From Pseudomonadales bacterium (GTDB taxonomy: Bacteria; Pseudomonadota; Gammaproteobacteria; Pseudomonadales; Ketobacteraceae), in contig JAGUVW010000038.1 in assembly GCA_020062665.1 (NCBI GenBank), forward strand, positions 1 to 62,742: a stretch of 62,742 nt of DNA, given 5' to 3'. Of the stretch, positions 56,030 to 62,742 are shown piece by piece. Within the stretch, counting starts at the first letter, position 1. Each line of letters starts with the position of its first letter. The notes beneath the pieces are model-generated. The model was not told the DNA's origin, did not search any database, and saw nothing but the letters and a program-made list of their open reading frames with translations. Both the position numbers and the translations under genes were made by a program.

Positions 56030-56839
56030 TTGGCAGAAATCATCGTGGTGACATCCGGTAAAGGGGGAGTGGGCAAGACAACCACCAGCGCCGCCATCGG
56101 CACCGGACTGGCCCTCAAGGGCCACAAAACCGTGATCATCGACTTCGACGTGGGCCTGCGTAACCTGGATCTGATCATGGGCTGCGAGCGGCGCGTCGTG
56201 TACGACTTCGTCAACGTGATCAACGGTGAAGCCAACCTCCACCAGACCCTGATCAAGGACAAACGGGTGGAAAACCTGTCGATCCTGCCCGCGTCGCAGA
56301 CCCGCGACAAGGACGCCCTCACCCAGGAAGGCGTGCAGAAAGTCCTCGACGAACTGAAGAAAACCTACGATTACATCGTGTGCGATTCCCCGGCGGGCAT
56401 CGAGAAGGGCGCCATGATGGCCATGTACTTTGCCGATCGCGCCGTGGTGGTCACCAACCCCGAAGTGTCATCGGTGCGCGACTCCGACCGCATCCTGGGC
56501 ATCCTGCAAAGCAAGACGCTGAAGGCGGAAAAAGGCGAGGCCATCAAGGAGCACCTGCTGCTGACCCGTTACAGCCCCGAGCGGGTGGAAAAAGGCGAAA
56601 TGCTCAGCGTGAAGGATGTGGAAGACATCCTGTCGATTCCGCTGCTGGGCGTGATTCCCGAATCCAAGGCCGTACTGGCTGCGTCCAACCAGGGCGCCCC
56701 GGTGATCATGGACAGCGAGAGCGACGCCGGCCAGGCCTACAGCGACGCCGTGCGCCGTCTGCTGGGCGAAAACGTTGAACACCGGTTCCTCACCGCTAGC
56801 AAGAAAGGCATCCTGTCGAGGATGTTCGGAGGTCGCTAA
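56030..56839 (+). CDS. minD: septum site-determining ATPase MinD
   Basis: MinD is the membrane-cycling ATPase of the Min oscillator. I place the start at TTG 56030, with GAGG 8 bases upstream, giving 269 residues that align with E. coli MinD (270). It has the deviant Walker [30 protein letters not shown], and a C-terminal amphipathic membrane-targeting helix ([12 protein letters not shown]). It is linked to minC by 20 bp and to minE by a TAATG overlap. Confidence 0.96.
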   Translation: MAEIIVVTSGKGGVGKTTTSAAIGTGLALKGHKTVIIDFDVGLRNLDLIMGCERRVVYDFVNVINGEANLHQTLIKDKRVENLSILPASQTRDKDALTQEGVQKVLDELKKTYDYIVCDSPAGIEKGAMMAMYFADRAVVVTNPEVSSVRDSDRILGILQSKTLKAEKGEAIKEHLLLTRYSPERVEKGEMLSVKDVEDILSIPLLGVIPESKAVLAASNQGAPVIMDSESDAGQAYSDAVRRLLGENVEHRFLTASKKGILSRMFGGR

Positions 56840-57093
56840 TGAGTCTGATCGATTTTTTCAAAGCGAAGAAGAAAAGCAGCGCGAGTGTGGCCAAGGAACG
56901 CCTGCAGATCATCGTGGCCCACGAGCGCACCAACCGCAACCAGCCGGACTATCTGCCCGCCCTGCAGCAGGATCTGCTGGCCGTGATCCGCAAATACATC
57001 CCCATCGCGGATGACATGGTGCAGGTGTCGCTGGACAAGAACGACGATTGCGCCGTGCTGGAATTGAACATCACCCTGCCGGAAGCGTCCTGA
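56839..57093 (+). CDS. minE: cell-division topological specificity factor MinE
   Basis: 84 residues, the standard length. It opens [20 protein letters not shown], the membrane-targeting and anti-MinCD segment, and has the [11 protein letters not shown] contact helix. MinE stimulates MinD ATPase and drives pole-to-pole oscillation. It is followed by a terminator. Confidence 0.95.
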   Translation: MSLIDFFKAKKKSSASVAKERLQIIVAHERTNRNQPDYLPALQQDLLAVIRKYIPIADDMVQVSLDKNDDCAVLELNITLPEAS

Positions 57094-57121
57094 ACCAAAC
57101 CGGGATGCCACACGCAAACAG

Positions 57122-57157
57122 CAGGCGGAATGAGTAACACCTCGCTCCGCCTGTTTT
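57122..57157 (+). terminator. terminator of the minCDE operon
   Basis: CAGGCGGA (57122-57129) pairs with TCCGCCTG (57146-57153) across a 16-base loop, followed by TTTT. It starts 28 bp after the minE stop. Confidence 0.75.
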
Positions 57158-57232
57158 CCCCTCCCCGCCCGCATCATCTCCGTCGCTATTCTGCATTACA
57201 GCAACGATGACAATTCCAGGATCCTGCTGTGA

Positions 57233-58723
57233 TCACTGCGGTATTTGCAGCGCCATCTTTTGGGATGCCTGCCATATTTTTTCTGCATCATCCGGCAGCA
57301 GAAACTGCATTTCCAGCGATTGATCCAGGGATTGCCTCACCCGGTTCAGATAGTCCTCGCGGGAAGCATACATGTCCGCCAGCTGCTCTTTGCTGAATTT
57401 TTCCATCGTGCCAAAAATCATGCACATGACACTGCCTTCGCCGATACCACCGAACCTGGCCAGTGGCGCATCGACGTAAGGTGAACGGATTCCCCCGCGC
57501 GCGTTGCCGAATTCATCTACCGCTATCCGGGGCGGCGTGCCTTCTACGGCCAGACGATCAGCGCTACTGGGTGCCACGCCGTCCCGAATCCACCGATCCA
57601 GCGCGCGATAGGCGGCATTCATCGTGAAGTGATGAATCGGGTTGGCGTTCACCGGCGACGCGCAGGGCACGATCAGCGGAACGGCGTAGCGCTGTGAAAT
57701 CAACTCGGCGTAATAGGACGAACTGCCCGCATCAAACAAGCCGAGGATGGTATAGGCCCCCGCATGAGCCGTGCCGGCCACCTCCCACAGGCGGAAATAT
57801 TCTGTGTCGGGCTGGCGGTTTTCATAGGCATTTCCCGGCAGAAACGATGCCACAAACAGATCGGTTTCGGTCTGCAACATCATGACCGGCTTGTGCAGAT
57901 CCTCGCGCACCTGCACGAGTGCCGGTGGCACTGCAACCGGCTGCGGCGCTTCCGACACCGGTGCACTGGAACCAAACCGGCTGTGCACGAAGAAGCCATC
58001 AAACAGCCCGTCGGTTTTGCCCAACAGGTTGATATAAGTGATCAGGCGCGCTGCCGACTGTGAATCACCCGCGCCGATCATGCGTTCAATCTGCAACCCT
58101 TCGAGAAAATCCTGTTCGCCGGGATAGCGGATCTGCTGGGCGATCTGGTGAAACATGCTGTAGGAAAAGCTGTCCCCCGGATGCTGAAGCCGGTTGTAAC
58201 GGGCCGGATTCAGCGTTTTCAGTGACGCATTGAGAATGCCGTCCAGCAAGCCGACTTCACCCACGTTATCAATGCCCTTGCGCTGCGCGCTGATGCCAAC
58301 CCAGGCATAGCCCTGGCGCGTGAATTCCGTGTGCGCAAAATTCCATTCCGCCGGCGCATCGGTGTTGCCGGATACATTGATCCATTCCACCACCACGGTG
58401 CCATTGAAATCTTCCGGCTTGATCGGGCGATAGACCATGATGCGGGTGGTGAAGTCCGCCTGTGCGTTTTCTTCAACGATCCACTGTCCATCGCTGGTCA
58501 ACTCGCCGACCGGCAGATAACTGTGGGCGGTGCCGTCGATGAAGAACTCCCGGCCCTGATAGCCCACCGACTTAAGGCTGAACAGAGTGCCGAACAGGAT
58601 CGGCGTATCCGCCAGCTTGCTGCAACCTGTCAGCAGCGTGGCAAGAACCACGACAATCAAAAACACCGGTCGGCGCACTGCCGGTTTCATTCGCAGCAAA
58701 AAAACAGAATTGAAGGTCTGCAT
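57233..58723 (-). CDS. lipoprotein alpha/beta-hydrolase domain protein
   Basis: 496 residues from the ATG at 58723. The N-terminus is a lipoprotein signal (VVLATLLTGCSK). The body matches the alpha/beta-hydrolase family often annotated as Abhydrolase_10: a GVE-like FNGTVVVEWINVSGNTD segment and a nucleophile elbow GAGDSQSA with the probable catalytic serine, plus a late histidine (EVAGTAHAGAY). It is probably an esterase or acyl hydrolase facing the periplasm. It lies downstream of the AraC gene and pldA on the same strand after a 195-bp gap, so it may be under the same control. Confidence 0.78.
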   Translation of the reverse strand: MQTFNSVFLLRMKPAVRRPVFLIVVVLATLLTGCSKLADTPILFGTLFSLKSVGYQGREFFIDGTAHSYLPVGELTSDGQWIVEENAQADFTTRIMVYRPIKPEDFNGTVVVEWINVSGNTDAPAEWNFAHTEFTRQGYAWVGISAQRKGIDNVGEVGLLDGILNASLKTLNPARYNRLQHPGDSFSYSMFHQIAQQIRYPGEQDFLEGLQIERMIGAGDSQSAARLITYINLLGKTDGLFDGFFVHSRFGSSAPVSEAPQPVAVPPALVQVREDLHKPVMMLQTETDLFVASFLPGNAYENRQPDTEYFRLWEVAGTAHAGAYTILGLFDAGSSSYYAELISQRYAVPLIVPCASPVNANPIHHFTMNAAYRALDRWIRDGVAPSSADRLAVEGTPPRIAVDEFGNARGGIRSPYVDAPLARFGGIGEGSVMCMIFGTMEKFSKEQLADMYASREDYLNRVRQSLDQSLEMQFLLPDDAEKIWQASQKMALQIPQ

Positions 58724-58918
58724 GGTTTTTCTCTTTTCGATTCTTGTTTGAGTATTCGCGTCCAGGGATTGAATGGCGCTTGTGTTTTTGTTCTTTTGAA
58801 CAGATGCAGACAAGCTCTGTCTGCTCTTCGACTCTACAAGGGAGAAGCAAAAGGGCCAACAGCGATGGCTATTGAATATCGGAATGGGCGTTTTGAATTT
58901 CGGAGGGTTGCGACGTTA

Positions 58919-59899
58919 TTACTGTGGATCGGCAGGCGCTTTTGGCCCTTTGCGCACCTGCCCAGGGGTTTTACCGGTGGCGGCCCGGAATGCGGCGGTA
59001 AAGTTCGCCGGCGAACTGAACCCCAGCCGATAGGCGATTTCCTTCAGGGGCAGATCCGTATCCAGCAGATAGGTTTGCGCCCGGTTCACCTGAAAGGATT
59101 TGATGTACTGGGCAACGGTGCATTGCTTCTGTTCGCGAAACAGTTTCAGAAAATGCCGTTCGCTGAAGCCGCAGGCCCTGGCCAGTTCAGCCACACTGGG
59201 CAGCTTGCCGTGCACGCCGTTGAGGTATTCCTCGATGATGGCAAGATGGCGTGGCGTCAATGTCCCACGGGGACCTTCCAGCACCGAGTCCTCACGTAAC
59301 CAGTGGGCAAATTCCACCAGCAACGCCTTGCCACAGGCTTCCACCACTGCATCGCTCATGCTGCCCGGACGCAGGGCTTCTTTCAGCAAACGGAACAGCA
59401 GGGACGTCATCAGGGAATTCTGGATATCGAGGGCACGCTCCAGTTGTGCCGGTGAAAGCGCATCGAAGCTGCCCACAATACTTTCGGCGTAAGCGGTTTC
59501 GAACGAGCACACAATGGTGCGAAACGTTCCGGTGCTGCCCTGGCCGGTGAACTTTTTGCCGGGCGCCATGAACACCGCATTCCCCATCGCCGCCGGCCTG
59601 TTGACCGCGCCATCATAGCCATACTGTGCCGCCGCCAGGGGCGATACCGACAGGCCCATGCAGAACGCCGGGCGATCCGGCACTACTGAAACGGTGGTGG
59701 GTTCAGCCCAGTACACTTCCGACACCGCCACGCAGGTGGTTGCGGTTTCCAGCAATATCAGAGGCTGCCGCAGTTTCTCCTGCAGCAGGGTGTCATCATT
59801 CTGGGCGGGATCGTCGATATAGATTTGCGACTCAAACTCGAGGGTTGAATCGCACCACTGTATCGAGAAATCCGGGGTGATTTTACTGATGTCGCTCAT
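58919..59899 (-). CDS. AraC-family transcriptional regulator
   Basis: 326 residues: an N-terminal AraC-binding-like sensor (about 10-215) and a C-terminal double helix-turn-helix with FSERHFLKLFREQKQCTVAQ and AYRLGFSSPANFTAAFRAAT-GKTPGQVR. It starts 8 bp after the pldA stop on the same strand, so the regulator is co-transcribed with the phospholipase. The hydrolase gene downstream could be its target. Confidence 0.88.
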   Translation of the reverse strand: MSDISKITPDFSIQWCDSTLEFESQIYIDDPAQNDDTLLQEKLRQPLILLETATTCVAVSEVYWAEPTTVSVVPDRPAFCMGLSVSPLAAAQYGYDGAVNRPAAMGNAVFMAPGKKFTGQGSTGTFRTIVCSFETAYAESIVGSFDALSPAQLERALDIQNSLMTSLLFRLLKEALRPGSMSDAVVEACGKALLVEFAHWLREDSVLEGPRGTLTPRHLAIIEEYLNGVHGKLPSVAELARACGFSERHFLKLFREQKQCTVAQYIKSFQVNRAQTYLLDTDLPLKEIAYRLGFSSPANFTAAFRAATGKTPGQVRKGPKAPADPQ

Positions 59900-59907
59900 G
59901 GGTGGCA

Positions 59908-61026
59908 TCAAAGCAGATCGGTCAGCAGCACGCCGATACCGAAACGCTGGTTCCTGTGGTTGTAGTCGATCAGGCTTTCGCCGTACCCGTCAAAGTACTG
60001 GGCATAACCCCGCAGCCTGCCCCAAAGCGGAAAACTCAGACCCAGCTCAATCGCGCCATGGCCCTCGTCGAAATTGCGCCGGAACAGACCGGCGAATTCC
60101 ATCTTGTCCCAGCGATAGGCGCCTGTGATTTCATAGTGGCCCATGAAATCTTCGATGTCCGGATTGTCATCGCCATCCGGCGGCGGTGGCGTGGATGGAT
60201 CACCATCGTCGGGCTTTTTGTCTTCAGGAAAGCGGTACCAGGGTTGAATCCCCAGCGCCCAGTTTGGCCGCAGGTAGCCCACCGCCACGTAAGCCCGGTT
60301 CCAGCTGCGACTCAGTAACTGGGAGCGACCGTTCGATTCATGCTCCAGCCCGACCCGTCCATACCAGGCACCGTTGCGGGACTCGATAGGCAACGGTAGC
60401 TGATAAAACACTTCAGGCCGGTAATTGGTTTCACGAAACGGTGCCGAAATATCGTGGTTGTACACCTGCCAGAACGACCTCAGGGTAAAACCAAAATAAA
60501 GGCCATCATTGGCTGTAAACACATCTCCGTAGGTCAGCGGCACCATGATGCTGAGCTGCAGCTTGGCCTCTTCATTCATCATCGGTTCCTGCTCATCGAC
60601 CTGGTAGGGGTCCTGATTCGGATTCCGGTTATAGGTGTACGGCAGAATGTAATTCTGCCGCAGCGGCGTGATCACGTAGGGATTGGATTCGGTGGTGCGG
60701 GACTGGACCACCCGCTCCGGAATCAGCTGGCCGCGCTCAATCACACCTTCACACTCTGCCTTGAGGCTGTCCGCAGTGGCAGTGTCGTCCGCCGACAACG
60801 CACGCAGCCGCAGGCAGTCCATCCACTGGGTTTCAGTGCCACCAACGCTTTTCTGCAGCGCGCTGGCACATTTCTGGCGAATTTCTGCCAGCGGTTTGGA
60901 GCCCTTGGCTTTCAGAACTCCCTGTGCCACGCAGTCTTCCTGCGTCTGCGCCAGCAACCCGGAGGCCGACAACAGCAGGACAGGGAGCAACAGCACAGAA
61001 AAATAGCGCTTGGTGTATTCCAGCAT
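59908..61026 (-). CDS. pldA: outer-membrane phospholipase A (PldA)
   Basis: PldA is a calcium-dependent outer-membrane beta-barrel lipase that hydrolyses phospholipids which reach the outer leaflet. The 372-residue product from the ATG at 61026 has a signal peptide (cleavage around LLAQ), a Cys-containing N-terminal extension (about 25-95) not found in E. coli PldA (289 residues), and the catalytic motif HESNGRSQLLSRSWNR with the His and Ser, plus alternating beta strands to a terminal LLTDLL. The N-terminal extension is unusual. Confidence 0.85.
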   Translation of the reverse strand: MLEYTKRYFSVLLLPVLLLSASGLLAQTQEDCVAQGVLKAKGSKPLAEIRQKCASALQKSVGGTETQWMDCLRLRALSADDTATADSLKAECEGVIERGQLIPERVVQSRTTESNPYVITPLRQNYILPYTYNRNPNQDPYQVDEQEPMMNEEAKLQLSIMVPLTYGDVFTANDGLYFGFTLRSFWQVYNHDISAPFRETNYRPEVFYQLPLPIESRNGAWYGRVGLEHESNGRSQLLSRSWNRAYVAVGYLRPNWALGIQPWYRFPEDKKPDDGDPSTPPPPDGDDNPDIEDFMGHYEITGAYRWDKMEFAGLFRRNFDEGHGAIELGLSFPLWGRLRGYAQYFDGYGESLIDYNHRNQRFGIGVLLTDLL

Positions 61027-61240
61027 GACGACGATAACTCCCTGATATTCATGGCGCGGATGGTGGCGGCCCCAGTGTAGCGCAGTGTTGATGCGCAATC
61101 ATGTCCGCAACCCGCCCGAACCCGCGGGGGCGCAGCCATTGAAGATAGACACCCTCCAGACTGGAATTGCGACGGCCACCCCGGACAGCTAGAATCCTCG
61201 CTGAAACACCTCGTATTGGTGGAGGGGAGCAACGGGTTGC

Positions 61241-61618
61241 ATGTTTGATCCAATACTGTCTCAACCGACGGACTATGTGAAAGGACTCGTTGTTGGAACC
61301 TACCGTAGCCATCACCGTGACAGCTATATGGACTGGCAGGAGTTCCTGGAAGATTCGCTGTTCGAATTCCTGACCGATCACCAGTGCTTCGACGATGTCG
61401 AGCAAGGTACGCTGCTGCCGTTGTTGATGCAGCGACAGACGTCCACTGCCACCCTGAACTACGTCATGGATCTGCTGCAGCTAATGCGCGTCGAATTGCC
61501 GCAGACGATGCTCGATATCCCCTACCTTTACTGCGGCATCAGCCCCCACTTCATGGCCCTGGTCTTCGATAACAGCCAGCAGTATCTGGCAGTGTTTCTG
61601 CGCCGCTGTGGCCACTGA
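61241..61618 (+). CDS. hypothetical protein (125 aa)
   Basis: A soluble, acidic 125-residue protein beginning MFDPILSQPTDYVKG. The middle is mostly helical (DWQEFLEDSLFEFLTDHQCF) and the end has CGISPHFMALVFDNSQQYLA. I do not recognise the family. It is divergent from pldA and runs tail to tail with the glutathione synthetase gene (6-bp gap between stops). No RBS is strong. Confidence 0.55.
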   Translation: MFDPILSQPTDYVKGLVVGTYRSHHRDSYMDWQEFLEDSLFEFLTDHQCFDDVEQGTLLPLLMQRQTSTATLNYVMDLLQLMRVELPQTMLDIPYLYCGISPHFMALVFDNSQQYLAVFLRRCGH

Positions 61619-61624
61619 TACGGT

Positions 61625-62742
61625 TCAGCCCGCCAACGTATCGACACAACCAGCCCCCCGGTGCACACCGGTTTCCAGGGCAGTTTCCGGCTTGCTTCGC
61701 AGCAGATAGCCCGCCGGATTCAGATCACGTCCGGTAATGAATACACCCAGCTCCGACACCAGGGACTGCGCCATCTGGATCAGGCCCCGGCGCAACACCG
61801 GCACCAGTTCCGGGCGCGGCGCGGTGGCGATCCGGCGCATCAGCAGCCAGTCCATACGCTCTGCGGCGGGCAGACTGGCAAGGCGCTCGGGAATGCGGCT
61901 GCCTTCCACCACATTGCCACCGCCTTCCCCCTGACTTTTCAGCAGCCAGTGTGGCCAGTCGCTTTCTGTCGGATTGAGTTGCGGCAAAAAAAGTTGCGGG
62001 GTATCGAGCGCGAGGGTTGCGGCGTCCTGTTCGGGATGCTGGTACCAGTGCACCTGTACCGCCTTGGCAGAGGCCACCTGCAATGCAATCGTGGGCGCCA
62101 GCGCGACATCCAGGGTTTCCAGCTCAGCGCGCAGCTGCAGCAGCGGCGCCGTGTGGCCCTGGACGTCGCGATAATCCGCCAGGTTGTAGCCGGTGCGGAA
62201 ATACAGTGCGTGAACGCGGCCAACGTCCTGCAGCCACAATTCCGGCGCGCGTTGACGTTCCCATTTCGCCGCCAGTTGCGTCAGGGTCAGCCGCACCACT
62301 TTCACACCTTTCTGCTCGAGTGCACGGGCCAGTTTGCGCTGATCGAAGATGTTGTCTTCGTTGGGTTCCACCACAAAGGCGACTGTCAGTGGATGAATTG
62401 AACCCGCTACCGCTTGCGCACCCTCGATCAGCGCATCCGCGAGCGCGGCGGTGACGGGATTGGGCTGCCAGACCGGCGCGTCGCCCACCCAGCCGGCACG
62501 CTGCAGTTCCGGCCACAGGGTCTGCTGCAGGGTGATCAGCCCTTCGCTGAACGGCCCCATTCCGGCGGCGATGGTGTTGGCTTCCACCATTCTCCATTGC
62601 TGGCGGGCGTCCTGCAGCAGATCCACCCGCATCATGTTCACCGGGTGCGCACGGCGCTGGGTTTTGGGAACGGTTTGCAACGCGCGCCAGAGCTGGGCCG
62701 GCAGGCTGTGCCCCGCCAGAATCGGCGCCAGGGCCCGCGCCA
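61625..62742 (-). CDS. eukaryotic-type glutathione synthetase, 5' end beyond the window
   Basis: Glutathione synthetase joins gamma-glutamylcysteine and glycine using ATP. This is not the usual bacterial GshB fold family but resembles the animal/plant/yeast enzyme: EANTIAAGMG (like EINTIS in the eukaryotic one), the glycine-rich loop KSQGEGGGN, and a C-terminal GYLLRSK...GAGCVDTLAG (compare HLLRTK...AGVAVLD). The reading frame continues unbroken off the right edge, so the start is missing; a TTG at 62680 is internal. The assignment is by motif memory. Confidence 0.75.
   Translation of the reverse strand, partial: ARALAPILAGHSLPAQLWRALQTVPKTQRRAHPVNMMRVDLLQDARQQWRMVEANTIAAGMGPFSEGLITLQQTLWPELQRAGWVGDAPVWQPNPVTAALADALIEGAQAVAGSIHPLTVAFVVEPNEDNIFDQRKLARALEQKGVKVVRLTLTQLAAKWERQRAPELWLQDVGRVHALYFRTGYNLADYRDVQGHTAPLLQLRAELETLDVALAPTIALQVASAKAVQVHWYQHPEQDAATLALDTPQLFLPQLNPTESDWPHWLLKSQGEGGGNVVEGSRIPERLASLPAAERMDWLLMRRIATAPRPELVPVLRRGLIQMAQSLVSELGVFITGRDLNPAGYLLRSKPETALETGVHRGAGCVDTLAG

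Overview
The window joins two different kinds of DNA. From about 19.6 kb to the right edge it is GC-rich (about 60%) housekeeping chromosome of a gammaproteobacterium. The gene set (aroQ-accB-accC-prmA, dusB-fis, purH/purD, rimK, coq7, minCDE, lapG-lapD, 7TMR-DISM sensor kinases, pldA) fits Pseudomonadales/Oceanospirillales, for example relatives of Alcanivorax, Ketobacter or Marinobacter. No rRNA or tRNA gene is visible, so genus-level placement is inference. The first 19.6 kb is AT-richer and holds mobile and accessory genes.

Accessory region. Positions 118-5993 carry a complete Tn7-like transposition operon: a small unknown gene, then tnsA, tnsB, tnsC and tniQ/tnsD with start/stop overlaps. 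No cas gene or CRISPR array accompanies it. Cargo follows: an orphan MbcA/ParS-like antitoxin-type protein and several small unknown genes (6.5-9.4 kb). Next come two divergent SOS-type transcription units (9.5-14.5 kb). Leftward, a near-perfect LexA box precedes a umuD homologue and a TraB/EreA-like protein. Rightward, a second LexA box precedes a second umuD, a DEDD exonuclease, umuC and an unusual long SRAP (HMCES/YedK-type) protein. Then comes a lone 820-residue flagellin with a duplicated central region and no ATG start in frame. After it is a graveyard of mobile-element pieces (a frameshifted tyrosine recombinase joined to the 3' end of an IS110 transposase) and a mazE antitoxin whose mazF partner is broken.

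Core region, left half (19.7-36.6 kb): a PEP-CTERM protein, a DUF2333 protein, the c-di-GMP biofilm switch lapG-lapD, dsbD, aroQ-accB-accC-prmA, a zinc-ribbon DUF3426 protein, dusB-fis, purH and purD.

Core region, right half (36.6-62.7 kb): a tandem universal stress protein; rimK with an aspartoacylase-like gene; a cyclic-nucleotide/rhodanese-like protein; two 7TMR-DISM hybrid histidine kinases, the second beside a chemoreceptor; a BNR-repeat protein paired with a MoaD/ThiS-like protein; a Ycf46-type AAA ATPase with an AraC regulator; coq7; a radical SAM protein; minCDE; a lipid/esterase locus (pldA, AraC regulator, lipoprotein hydrolase); and a eukaryotic-type glutathione synthetase cut by the right edge.

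Two intergenic elements (35.2 kb and 48.2 kb) share an unusual architecture: a 28-35 bp closing stem and two inner hairpins with conserved linkers, while the stem sequences differ completely but compensate. They are the best candidate here for an uncharacterised structured nucleic acid. The coupled SOS cassette is the best candidate for an uncharacterised gene system.
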